DNA of 37,698 bases from Desulfobulbaceae bacterium (lineage in GTDB: Bacteria > Desulfobacterota > Desulfobulbia > Desulfobulbales > BM004). The stretch covers positions 1-37,698 of the forward strand of contig PKTW01000075.1 of the NCBI GenBank assembly GCA_002868955.1, in the 5' to 3' direction. Shown piece by piece: positions 13,182 to 23,541 of the stretch. Within the stretch, counting starts at the first letter, position 1; every line of letters begins with the position of its first letter. The translations under genes were made by a program, and so were the position numbers. The notes under the pieces are model-generated. The model was not told the DNA's origin. It did not search any database and saw nothing but the letters and a program-made list of their open reading frames with translations.

Positions 13182-14675
13182 TCACCTCTCCGCTTTCAGG
13201 TGGGGGAAAATGATGACATCCCGGATTGATGGAGAATCGGTCAGGAGCATTACGAGCCTGTCGATGCCAATTCCTTCGCCCGCTGCTGCCGGCAAACCAT
13301 ACTCCAGGGCCCTGATATAATCCTCATCAAGGACCGGAAAAATTTCCTCGTCAGCCCCCCGTTCTGCAATCTGCTTCTCGAACCTTTTTTTCTGGTCAAC
13401 AGGATCGTTTAATTCACTGAAAGCATTGGCAATTTCGCGCCCGGTAATATAAAGCTCGAATCTGTCGGTTACCTGTGGATTTGCCTGATTTCTGCGGGCC
13501 AAGGGCGAGACCTCTGTAGGATATGCAGTGATGAAGGTCGGATTGATGAGTTTTTCCTCCACAAGCAGTTCGAACAATTCGGTCTTGGCCTTGCCGGGCC
13601 CCGCCTGGGGGTCAAGCGCAATGCCCTTGTCCTTTGCCAGTTTTATGATCTGTTCTGAATCGTTCAGCAGGTCAGGATCGATCCCACCTACTTCGGTGAG
13701 CGCCTCGTCAATGCTGTATCGCTTCCAGGGTGGAGAAAGATCAACAATCTGGTCCTGGTAGGTCACTTCCATGGAACCGTTTATTTCCTCAGTAAGCCAG
13801 GAAATCATTTCCTCGGTCAGATCCATGAGGTCATGGTAGGTGGCATATGCCTGGTAGAACTCCAGCATGGTAAACTCGGGATTATGCCGCGTGGAAAGGC
13901 CTTCGTTACGAAAATTGCGGTTGATTTCAAACACCTTTTCAAAACCGCCGACCAGAAGTCTTTTCAGGTAAAGCTCCGGAGCAATGCGGAGATAAAGGTC
14001 CATGTCCAGGGCCTTGTGGTGCGTCTTGAATGGCTTTGCAGTAGCTCCGCCCGGTACAGCCTGCATCATCGGGGTTTCTACTTCCAGAAAACCCCTGTTG
14101 GAAAGAAATTCCCTGAGAAGCCTGATTATTTCTATTCTTTTACGAAAGGTTTCCCGGACCTCGGGATTAACGATAAGATCGACATAACGCTGCCGGTAAC
14201 GCATCTCAACATCTGTTAAGCCATGGAATTTTTCCGGCAGAGGGCGCAGGGACTTGGTGATCAGCTTGATGGAATCTGCCAGGATTGTGATTTCGCCGGT
14301 CTTGGTCTTGAAAAGCTTGCCTTTAAAACCAACAATATCCCCGATATCCCATTTCTTGAACTGGGTGTAAAATTGTTCGCCGACAACCTCCTTTTTGACG
14401 TATACCTGGATTCTGCCGGAGTCATCCTGAATGTGCAGGAAGGAGGCCTTGCCAAACTTTCTCAAGGCCAGGATCCTGCCGGCTACTTTAAAGCTTGCCC
14501 TGACATTAGGCGCGTCTTCCAGGTCTGCAACTGCAGCATTTGCACTGCCCGATGAAAGAACTTCAGAAATATGATGGGTAGGCTTAAAATCATTAGCATA
14601 AAGTTCCACGTTCATTTCCGCCAGTTCATCAGCTTTTTTCCGGCGCTGGATAATGAGTTGGTTTAACTGATCCAT
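13182..14675 (-). CDS. lysS: Lysyl-tRNA synthetase, class II (LysS)
   Basis: LysS charges tRNA-Lys with lysine. The 497-residue protein has the N-terminal OB-fold anticodon-binding domain (VRASFKVAGRILALRKFGKA; SFLHIQDDSGRIQVYV, residues 58-95). The class II catalytic core follows: motif 1 (MRYRQRYVDLIVNPEVRETF), motif 2 (FRNEGLSTRHNPEFTMLEFY) and motif 3 (GEGIGIDRLVMLLTDSPSIR). The length is normal and it is complete. It is the third gene of a minus-strand series (rlmD, MetE-like, lysS, lolC, lolD). A tRNA-Lys gene lies 4 kb away in the same window. Confidence 0.95.
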   Translation of the reverse strand: MDQLNQLIIQRRKKADELAEMNVELYANDFKPTHHISEVLSSGSANAAVADLEDAPNVRASFKVAGRILALRKFGKASFLHIQDDSGRIQVYVKKEVVGEQFYTQFKKWDIGDIVGFKGKLFKTKTGEITILADSIKLITKSLRPLPEKFHGLTDVEMRYRQRYVDLIVNPEVRETFRKRIEIIRLLREFLSNRGFLEVETPMMQAVPGGATAKPFKTHHKALDMDLYLRIAPELYLKRLLVGGFEKVFEINRNFRNEGLSTRHNPEFTMLEFYQAYATYHDLMDLTEEMISWLTEEINGSMEVTYQDQIVDLSPPWKRYSIDEALTEVGGIDPDLLNDSEQIIKLAKDKGIALDPQAGPGKAKTELFELLVEEKLINPTFITAYPTEVSPLARRNQANPQVTDRFELYITGREIANAFSELNDPVDQKKRFEKQIAERGADEEIFPVLDEDYIRALEYGLPAAAGEGIGIDRLVMLLTDSPSIRDVIIFPHLKAER

Positions 14676-14783
14676 GTTGGTTTCTTCTTTCCTGTTTTGT
14701 TAAAATTTTAGAAAATGATCCACAACGCGGACCCTGGCATTGTAATTGTTTGGCAAATGAGACAGGCTGCGTCTGAGAAGTAT

Positions 14784-15872
14784 TTATTTCAAGTATTTTT
14801 CCCTCAGTGCGGCAGAGACCTCTTTTGTTAACTGCAGCACCTTTTGGGCAAGTGCAGGCGATAAAGATCCTGTGCCGCAGCTTGGGGTAATGATGGTCTG
14901 CTGCAGCAAGGCTTTTGTATCCCATAGGCTCCCGGACAGCAAAACGACCTGTTTCTCCCAGCGGCTGACGAGTGAATCACAGGTTTCCTTTTCAATATAC
15001 TCTGGTTCTGAAGTGGGGATTATCCCCCAGGCAATAAGCCCACCTCGACCCAGAAATTTATGAATCAGGCTTTTGCAGGTTATAAATTTATCAAAAAAAG
15101 AGTAGGCATCAAAGCTGAGAATATCAATATCAGAGGTCAGGAGAATACTCCAGTCTGTATTGGCGCAGACATGAACCCCTGCCAATCCTCCGCTTGTATG
15201 GATGGCTCCGGTTACTTCAGCCAGGTCCTGGGAGATGTCGTCAAGCGAAACACTGATAAATGAAGAGGAGCCCAAACCGGCCAGGGCCGGTTCATCAATA
15301 AACAGGAGGACCGGAACATCATAGGCCTGCTTCAGGTAGGCGACCTGCCATGCTGCCTTCGTGGCAATCCCTTTTACAACAATATCACGAAAGCTCGGTT
15401 CATAGTAACCGAGTTTCTTATTGGCATCGGTTATGCCGGTTAGCATGGTGAAAGGTCCGGTAACCTGTCCCTTAACTGCCGCAAGATGCCCCCCGATCTT
15501 TTGGGCCTGCTCCGCAAGGAGATAGAGCCCGGCTGCCCGCTCAGGGCCTGTTTTGAAGCGTGAAGCAAGCAGCTCTCCGGGATGTTCGGTAACCTTGAGG
15601 TAGTCCTCATAAAATGAAAGCTGTGCATCACTGAAAGTATCGCTGGTAATGTCGAAATAGGTGCGGTCATCAGCCTCAATTATTCCCGGCAAACCTTCAA
15701 TAAACTGATTGAGCATCCTCTCCTTGGGGATGGCAGGCAGCTGTGGCCACAGAGGGATTTCCGGGGTGGCTTCCAGAATCCAGTTCATGGCCTGCCGATG
15801 GTTTGCAGCCGGAAGACTGCCAATGAGTGTCGGAAGACCGTTTGCTGAGATTTTTTTAACGTGTGCTGTCAT
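14784..15872 (-). CDS. Stand-alone MetE catalytic-core (UROD/MetE superfamily) protein, putative folate-independent methionine synthase
   Basis: The 362-residue protein matches only the C-terminal barrel of cobalamin-independent methionine synthase; the N-terminal MetE half is absent. Recognisable parts are GLPTLIGSLP at the start, VKGQVTGPFTML (133-144), FIDEPAL (191-197), the zinc pair HVCAN (His234, Cys236) and a third ligand Cys332 in TPSCGTGSL. Where MetE has the zinc-ligand Glu this protein appears to have Asp255 (SFDAYSF). Such core-MetE proteins are known as folate-independent methionine synthases in anaerobes, often taking the methyl group from a corrinoid protein. That activity is inferred here; it might also methylate another thiol. 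No corrinoid-protein gene is adjacent. Confidence 0.7.
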   Translation of the reverse strand: MTAHVKKISANGLPTLIGSLPAANHRQAMNWILEATPEIPLWPQLPAIPKERMLNQFIEGLPGIIEADDRTYFDITSDTFSDAQLSFYEDYLKVTEHPGELLASRFKTGPERAAGLYLLAEQAQKIGGHLAAVKGQVTGPFTMLTGITDANKKLGYYEPSFRDIVVKGIATKAAWQVAYLKQAYDVPVLLFIDEPALAGLGSSSFISVSLDDISQDLAEVTGAIHTSGGLAGVHVCANTDWSILLTSDIDILSFDAYSFFDKFITCKSLIHKFLGRGGLIAWGIIPTSEPEYIEKETCDSLVSRWEKQVVLLSGSLWDTKALLQQTIITPSCGTGSLSPALAQKVLQLTKEVSAALREKYLK

Positions 15873-16038
15873 ATAAAATTTTGGGCCTTAAAGTTATTAA
15901 TCTGAAAGATCGTTGCTGTTATTTCCTGCTGCCAGGAAGCTTCAATAAGGTCCCTACCTAGCAATATTAGCTGTTTCTGTCAATATATTATACAAGGACA
16001 ATTGCGATCCGAATCTAGAAAAAAAGCAGTTTTTCCGG

Positions 16039-17388
16039 CTACCGGATCGAGCGTTTCAGGAGAGTCACGCTTTCCAGGTGATGGGTCTGGGGAAACATGT
16101 CAACTGGAACCAGGCGGGATATTTGATAGCCCCCCGGGATTAATGCGGTCAAGTCCCGGGCCAGGGTTGCAGGGTTGCAGGAAATATAAATAATCTGATC
16201 AGGGTTCATTTTTGGCAGCAGGGAAACGATATCAGCAGCACCCTGGCGGGGCGGGTCAAGAATTATTGTTTCAAAACTCCTTCCCGCAGCGAGAAGAGAG
16301 TCAACAGCGGCCGGGACCTGTTTTTTTTCAAATCGACAATTATGGATCCCATTCTGCTTTGCATTTCTTTGCGCGCTCCGGATAGCTGCATTCTGGGTAT
16401 CAATGCCAAGAACCTCTGAACCAGACTTTGCAACCGGCAGCGAAAAATTGCCATAACCGCAGTATAAGTCTAAAATCCTTTTATGAGGGCCACTTACAGC
16501 CATTTCCAACACAAGTTTTACCAGGTTGTTGTTTTGCTCGAGGTTTACCTGGCAGAAACCGCCAGCCTCCCATGAGAGGGTGAAATCAGTAACAATCTTT
16601 TCTATGGCCAGGTTGTATGACAGGATGGGAGATCCTGGTAGAAATATTTGTTCCAGGGGATCGTATAAGCCATACCCCTCGATCTGCATCAGGATGGTGG
16701 AAAGCCCTGTAATTTTATCTGCCAGATCTCTTGCAGATAAACAGTCGGCAGGCCTGGGTTTGCGCAGGAAATGCAGCAGCAAAAATGTATCCTTTCCTGC
16801 AGGATTGAAAAGTAATTCAAAAGCAGTGCAATGGGTTACAAGCTCGGTAAAGGAATGGCAGGTATGCATTTGCTGGAGCACTTTATTCAGTTCGTCTCTG
16901 GCAAGCAGGCAGCGTGAAACCGGCACCAGGAGGTGCGATTCAGGACGAAAAAAACCATAGTTTCCTTGCCCGTCAACATGTAAGCGTATGCGCTGGCGGT
17001 AGCCAAACTGAGTCGGTGCCGCCAGGTGATTTTCTATAAACAGCGCAGGATCAGAAACGATATTTCCTGCAGCCCGGTGCAGACTATCGGTCAGGATCGC
17101 TTTTTTCAGACGGATTTGGGCATCAGAGCCGGCATGCTGCAGATCACAGCCGCCGCAAAGGCCGTAAATTGGACATGGCGGCTCAATGCGGTCCGGAGAA
17201 GGCGACAAGACCTCCCGGAGTATGGCAGTAATATAATCCTTTTTGCGGGACACCTCACGCACGACCACTTTTTCACCGGGCAGCACATAACGCACCAGGA
17301 CAACAATACCCTCGTCCAGTCGTCCGAGGCCGTAACCGCCTGGTACAAGTTTTTCAATCAACAGGGTATGCAGATTTTTCTCAAGCAT
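16039..17388 (-). CDS. rlmD: 23S rRNA (uracil-5-)-methyltransferase, RlmD/RumA type
   Basis: The 449-residue SAM enzyme has an N-terminal TRAM RNA-binding domain (residues 5-60) and the iron-sulfur cysteines C72-x5-C78-x2-C81 (PCPIYGLCGGCDLQH) with a fourth at C160. The methyltransferase domain shows LDLYCGYGNFSLPVA (306-320), ILDPPRQGA (377-384) and the nucleophile Cys404 in YISCNPATLA. This makes 5-methyluridine in 23S rRNA; RlmC or TrmA relatives share these motifs, so the exact position is inferred from the cluster and length. It diverges from the NtrC-type regulator at 17539 and heads the minus-strand series. Confidence 0.85.
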   Translation of the reverse strand: MLEKNLHTLLIEKLVPGGYGLGRLDEGIVVLVRYVLPGEKVVVREVSRKKDYITAILREVLSPSPDRIEPPCPIYGLCGGCDLQHAGSDAQIRLKKAILTDSLHRAAGNIVSDPALFIENHLAAPTQFGYRQRIRLHVDGQGNYGFFRPESHLLVPVSRCLLARDELNKVLQQMHTCHSFTELVTHCTAFELLFNPAGKDTFLLLHFLRKPRPADCLSARDLADKITGLSTILMQIEGYGLYDPLEQIFLPGSPILSYNLAIEKIVTDFTLSWEAGGFCQVNLEQNNNLVKLVLEMAVSGPHKRILDLYCGYGNFSLPVAKSGSEVLGIDTQNAAIRSAQRNAKQNGIHNCRFEKKQVPAAVDSLLAAGRSFETIILDPPRQGAADIVSLLPKMNPDQIIYISCNPATLARDLTALIPGGYQISRLVPVDMFPQTHHLESVTLLKRSIR

Positions 17389-17538
17389 GATTTCAAAAGA
17401 ATATTAGCTAAGGATATACACCCAATGGTATTTTGCCTGTCAAAAAGGTATATTATGTATTGAGTATTTGAGAAGGTCAATGTATACCTTTTTGAGAAAA
17501 TTATAACAATAGTCCTCCCATGACAAGGTGATGCGAAG

Positions 17539-18915
17539 GTGAAGAAAAAAGGGAAACCTGTAAAGGTGCTGGTTGTTGATGACGATAAGTCGCATCGCTT
17601 TATGCTGAAGTCCATGTTTGCGGAATGGGGCTGGAATGTCGAAGAGGCTGATGACGGCACTACGGCTGTTGCCGCTGTAGAAGTCCATTCCTATGATGCC
17701 ATCCTCATGGATGTCCGTATGGCCAAAATGGACGGCATGGAAGCCCTGCGAAGAATCCATACCTTTAACCCGGCCATTCCCGTTGTCATAATGACAGCAT
17801 ACTCTTCAGTGGATTCTGCAGTTGAAGCCATAAAGATTGGGGCCCATGACTATCTTACCAAGCCCCTTGATTTTGAACGCTTGCGTCTGACCATGGCGCG
17901 GGCCTTAGACCACCGCCAGGTGGTGGAGGAAAAAGAAGGGGCAAAGTCGCGCAAAAGAGACGAGATTGATACTGTTGGCATCATTGGCAAATCGCCTGTC
18001 ATGCAGGAACTTCTGGAGATGATTTCCTTTGTTGCCCCCACTGAGGCAACAGTACTTATTACAGGAGAATCAGGCACTGGTAAAGAGTTGATAGCTTCAG
18101 CCCTGCATCATAACTCGGCGCGTAAAAAAGGCCCCTTTGTCAAGGTTAATTGTGCCGCCCTGGTGGAAACCCTGCTGGAATCAGAACTGTTCGGTCATGA
18201 AAAAGGGGCCTTTACAGGAGCTGACCGCAGACGGGACGGCAAATTTGTCCAGGCCGACCATGGCACTCTTTTTCTTGATGAGATCGGAGAGACCTCGCCC
18301 GCCATGCAGGTAAAACTGCTCAGGGTCTTGCAGGAGCATGAACTGCAGCGTGTCGGCGGTCAGGATGTCGTCGAGGTGGATGTCAGGCTGCTCGCTGCCA
18401 CCAACAGGGTCCTGGAAGATGAGGTTAAGAACGGCCGCTTCCGGGAAGATCTCTATTACCGTTTAAATGTCGTATCGCTGCATGTTCCGTCTCTCAAGGA
18501 AAGGCGTGAGGACATCCCGCTTCTGGTCAAGCATTTTCTGGAGGTGTATGGAGAAAAAAATAACCGCAGAGTTTCAGGCATAACACCAAGCTGCATGGAT
18601 ATCCTGCTTAACTATCCATGGCCCGGGAACGTGCGTGAGTTGGAAAATGCCATGGAGCGTGGGGTGATTCTCATGCGCGGCGATTATCTTGACGAGGAGA
18701 GTTTGCCCATTACCATCAAGAAATGGACCCAGGAGGAAAGCGGGGATATAGCTGCGGGCATGGAAGACCTGCCGTCATCCCTTGAGGAAGCGGAAAAACT
18801 GATCATCTTAAAAACCCTGGACGAGGTGGACGGCAACAAGAGTGAGGCTGCAAGGCGTCTGGGCATAACACGTAAAACACTCCTGAGCAAGCTGAACAAG
18901 TATGAAAACGGCTAA
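17539..18915 (+). CDS. Sigma-54-dependent response regulator (NtrC family)
   Basis: The 458-residue protein has a receiver domain (VLVVDDDKSH, phospho-Asp58 in ILMDVRM, Lys108 in TKPL). Its AAA+ sigma-54 activator domain has Walker A GESGTGKE (176-183) and the sigma-54 contact loop GAFTGA (223-228), and it ends in a Fis-type helix-turn-helix (SEAARRLGITRKTLLSKLNK). It would activate sigma-54 promoters when phosphorylated. It starts at a GTG (17539); the frame reads straight into the receiver strand. No histidine kinase gene is adjacent, so its signal and targets are unknown. A strong terminator follows at 19019. Confidence 0.93.
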   Translation: MKKKGKPVKVLVVDDDKSHRFMLKSMFAEWGWNVEEADDGTTAVAAVEVHSYDAILMDVRMAKMDGMEALRRIHTFNPAIPVVIMTAYSSVDSAVEAIKIGAHDYLTKPLDFERLRLTMARALDHRQVVEEKEGAKSRKRDEIDTVGIIGKSPVMQELLEMISFVAPTEATVLITGESGTGKELIASALHHNSARKKGPFVKVNCAALVETLLESELFGHEKGAFTGADRRRDGKFVQADHGTLFLDEIGETSPAMQVKLLRVLQEHELQRVGGQDVVEVDVRLLAATNRVLEDEVKNGRFREDLYYRLNVVSLHVPSLKERREDIPLLVKHFLEVYGEKNNRRVSGITPSCMDILLNYPWPGNVRELENAMERGVILMRGDYLDEESLPITIKKWTQEESGDIAAGMEDLPSSLEEAEKLIILKTLDEVDGNKSEAARRLGITRKTLLSKLNKYENG

Positions 18916-19018
18916 AGAAACAGCTTGATTTTTGTCTTGCAATGAAGTGATATTGAGTTGATTGACTATCTATGCAGCCTGTGGTATTAACAAATTTTAT
19001 TGATAGGTATGCTTTATA

Positions 19019-19058
19019 CCGGGCGAACAGTGCAATTACCTGTTCGCCCGGTTTGTTT
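19019..19058 (+). terminator. Rho-independent terminator after the NtrC-type regulator
   Basis: A perfect 12-bp stem, CCGGGCGAACAG (19019-19030) with CTGTTCGCCCGG (19040-19051), with a 9-nt loop and TTTGTTT after it. Confidence 0.9.
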
Positions 19059-19137
19059 CAAGCAAGATATTGGGTTATTGAACAAAGCAATTTGAAAGTA
19101 TCGGAAACACAAATCCGACTGGGAGTATAAAGAGAGC

Positions 19138-20442
19138 ATGAGAACGAATATTCTGCATATCGGTGCCGGCGAATTGACGTATGAGATTCGTAATATCGTT
19201 GCTGTCGGCGAAAAGCTGGAAGAGCTTGGCATGAAGACCTACTGGGAAAATATTGGTGACCCCGTGGCCAAGGGAGAGCATATGCCCCAGTGGATGAAGG
19301 ATATAGTATCCGAAACGGCTCAAAGTGACGCCTCATACGGCTACAGTCCCACCAGGGGAGTCCTTGAAACGAGAAAGTTTATTGCGGAGCAGACCAACAG
19401 AAGAGGCAAGGTCCAGATAGAACCCAATGATATTATCTTCTTTAACGGCCTTGGTGACGCCATCAGCAAGGTTTTCGGCTTCCTGAAACGGACAGCCCGC
19501 GTGGTTGTTCCGACCCCGAGTTATACTACGCATTCCTCTGCTGAGGCGGCCCATGCCGGGGACCGGCCCGTAACGTATAAACTTGATCCTTATAACCATT
19601 GGTATCCGGATCTCGATGACCTGGAAAAGCGCATAAAATATAATCCTGCAGTCGCCGGCATCCTGATAATTAATCCTGACAATCCCACCGGAGCGGTATA
19701 TCCTGTTGAAATAATGAAGGGCATGGTGCAGCTGGCAAAGAAGTATGACCTCTTTGTTGTCTGCGATGAAATATATATAAATATTATTTACAACGGCCAG
19801 ACCACCTTGCCGCTTTCCGATCTTATTGAGGATGTCCCGGCTATTGCCATGCGTGGTATTTCCAAGGAAATGCCCTGGCCCGGGTCCCGCTGTGGCTGGA
19901 TAGAGGTCTATAACGGCCATAATGATCCGATGTTTGAGCAGTACATCCAGTCTATTCTCAATGCCAAGATGCTGGAGGTCTGCTCGACTACATTACCGCA
20001 ACTGGTTATGCCAAGGGTGGTGACACATCCACAATACCAGGAATATCTTGATACGCGTATAAAACGCTATGAGAAAATTTCCAATATTGCCTATGATTAT
20101 CTGAAAAATGTGGATGGCGTCCTGGTGAACAGGACCAACGGCGCATTTTACATGAGTGTGGTTTTTAATGAAGGCGTGTTGCATGAAAGGCAATCGCTTT
20201 TCATTGAAAACAAAGAAGTAAGATCGTTCGTTGAATCCCTCGTAAATAAGCCCGGTATCTCCCTTGACAAGCGCTTTGTCTATTATCTGCTTGGCGCAAC
20301 CGGCATATGTGTTGTGCCCTTGTCCTCATTTGCCACGGAAATGCAGGGATTCCGCTCAACCCTGCTGGAAACGGATGTGGACAGGTTTAGGAAGATTTTT
20401 GCCATACTTGCCGATTCGATTGAAAAATATCTTTCCAGCTGA
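19138..20442 (+). CDS. Pyridoxal-phosphate aminotransferase, class I/II
   Basis: The 434-residue protein is a fold-type I aminotransferase: the GYSPTRGVLETRKFIAEQ entry region, ILIINPDNPTGAVYP (NPDNPTG, about 179-185), the PLP-phenol Asp210 with Tyr213 in VVCDEIY, the Schiff-base Lys243 in RGISKEMPWPGSRCGW, and a distal Arg. It probably transaminates aspartate, alanine or a similar amino acid with a 2-oxoacid in the cytoplasm; the substrate cannot be fixed from sequence. It is slightly longer than classic AspC (about 396). It is a single-gene unit bounded by strong terminators on both sides. No clear ribosome-binding site beyond GAGAGC is seen. Confidence 0.85.
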   Translation: MRTNILHIGAGELTYEIRNIVAVGEKLEELGMKTYWENIGDPVAKGEHMPQWMKDIVSETAQSDASYGYSPTRGVLETRKFIAEQTNRRGKVQIEPNDIIFFNGLGDAISKVFGFLKRTARVVVPTPSYTTHSSAEAAHAGDRPVTYKLDPYNHWYPDLDDLEKRIKYNPAVAGILIINPDNPTGAVYPVEIMKGMVQLAKKYDLFVVCDEIYINIIYNGQTTLPLSDLIEDVPAIAMRGISKEMPWPGSRCGWIEVYNGHNDPMFEQYIQSILNAKMLEVCSTTLPQLVMPRVVTHPQYQEYLDTRIKRYEKISNIAYDYLKNVDGVLVNRTNGAFYMSVVFNEGVLHERQSLFIENKEVRSFVESLVNKPGISLDKRFVYYLLGATGICVVPLSSFATEMQGFRSTLLETDVDRFRKIFAILADSIEKYLSS

Positions 20443-20475
20443 TAATCAAACCTGATTTGCCGTCGTAAAATATAA

Positions 20476-20509
20476 CCCCTCCGGCCATTCTGTCCGGAGG
20501 GGTTTTTTT
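20476..20509 (+). terminator. Rho-independent terminator after the aminotransferase gene
   Basis: CCCCTCCGG (20476-20484) pairs perfectly with CCGGAGGGG (20494-20502) across a 9-nt loop, followed by seven T. Confidence 0.95.
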
Positions 20510-20523
20510 GTATGGCCTTTGCC

Positions 20524-20552
20524 TTGACAAGGTCTAGGGCCATACTTATTGT
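20524..20552 (+). promoter_or_regulatory. Probable promoter of grpE-dnaK
   Basis: TTGACA (20524-20529), a 17-bp spacer and TATTGT (20547-20552) lie about 100 nt upstream of grpE, just after the preceding terminator. No CIRCE inverted repeat (TTAGCACTC/GAGTGCTAA) is visible here, so HrcA control is not supported. Confidence 0.5.
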
Positions 20553-20653
20553 TCCCCACAACTCGTTAAGAGAAAATATTCAAGATTGCATAGGGGTTTC
20601 AACAGGTTAATACCATGCCCCATATACTCACAACAGTGCCCGGAGAGGATTGA

Positions 20654-21220
20654 GTGACAGCAAAAGAAACGAAAAAGGTTGAACCTTCTGCCCACAATGA
20701 GACAGCAGAAAAGCCGGAAGAGAAAATGGAGCAGGAGGAAGAAAAAGATATGGCTGCCGCACTTGCAGAGGTAATGAATAAACTTCAGGAGAGTGAAGAG
20801 AAGGTTCTGCGCCTTGCCGCTGATTTTGAGAACAGTAAAAAACGGTTGGAGCGGGAACGGGAAATCTCCCTGAAATATGCCGAAGAAAATATCTTAAAAG
20901 AATTGCTTCCCGGTATTGACAATATTGAGCGGGCCATGGACCAGGGCCAGGAGGCCAATAATATGGAGAGTCTGCTGCATGGCGTTGAACTCACCCGAGA
21001 TGGCCTGCTGGCAACTTTAGAAAAATACGGGGTGAAAGCCATAGACTCCATTGGCCAGCCCTTTGATCCCAATATCCATGAGGCGCTTGCCATGGAAGAA
21101 ACTGATGCGATGGAGCCGAACATGGTGTTGCGGGAATTTCAAAAGGGATATGTATATAGAGACAGACTCTTGCGGCCGTCAAAGGTTGTCGTTTCCAAGC
21201 CGCTTGGTTCAGGGGCTTGA
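20654..21220 (+). CDS. grpE: Nucleotide-exchange factor GrpE
   Basis: GrpE releases ADP from DnaK. The 188-residue protein has a long acidic, disordered N-terminus (residues 1-35), a coiled-coil helix (LQESEEKVLRLAADFENSKK) and a C-terminal beta domain with QPFDPNIHEALAMEET and VLREFQKGYVYRDRLLRPSK VVV-type signature. The start is a GTG at 20654 with GGAGAGGA 5-12 nt upstream. It lies 122 bp before dnaK on the same strand, as expected for a chaperone operon; hrcA and dnaJ are not next to it. Confidence 0.95.
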   Translation: MTAKETKKVEPSAHNETAEKPEEKMEQEEEKDMAAALAEVMNKLQESEEKVLRLAADFENSKKRLEREREISLKYAEENILKELLPGIDNIERAMDQGQEANNMESLLHGVELTRDGLLATLEKYGVKAIDSIGQPFDPNIHEALAMEETDAMEPNMVLREFQKGYVYRDRLLRPSKVVVSKPLGSGA

Positions 21221-21342
21221 CAATAAAAAGATCGTGCACATTGTAATTTGTAAAAGATTCTCTTCCTAAGAGACGAACACTGACAGCAGATGCTGTTTTG
21301 TAACAAATTAGTTGATATTTATATAAAAAGGAGAATGTAAGA

Positions 21343-23265
<1,923 letters not shown>

Positions 23266-23312
23266 GCGTCGACAAATCTCCTGTACAAGCAGGTCGTGAA
23301 GTATAACTTTAG

Positions 23313-23352
23313 GGAGGATGCGGAAAAGTAGTTGCCCGTGTCCTCCTTTTTT
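23313..23352 (+). terminator. Rho-independent terminator after dnaK
   Basis: GGAGGATGCGG (23313-23323) pairs with CCCGTGTCCTCC (23335-23346), including two G-U pairs, followed by six T (23347-23352). Confidence 0.8.
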
Positions 23353-23358
23353 ATTATC

Positions 23359-23476
23359 AAAAGATAAAGCTTGCCCGATGGCTGCGTTGCTTTGTCGGGA
23401 AAATGTGCTCGCGTACCTTAGTACGCTCCGCTATTTTCTCTCCTCGCGTCTTGCCCTCGAACAAGCTTTATCTTTT
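23359..23476. repeat. 118-bp near-palindromic intergenic element (MITE- or REP-like)
   Basis: AAAAGATAAAGCTTG at 23359-23373 is perfectly complementary to CAAGCTTTATCTTTT at 23462-23476. The centre is GCGTAC-CTTA-GTACGC (23411-23426), so the ends and the centre share one axis of symmetry. The arms between are imperfectly complementary (GAAAAT on the left with ATTTTC on the right). The word GGCTGCGTTGC on the left and CTCGCGTCTTGCCCTCG on the right resemble intergenic palindromes I recall from related bacteria. No coding function. Confidence 0.85.
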
Positions 23477-23541
23477 AATGCTTGTCAATCACCGTATGTG
23501 ACAGGGACGAATTGTATATTTTATATTTTTAAGGATAACTC

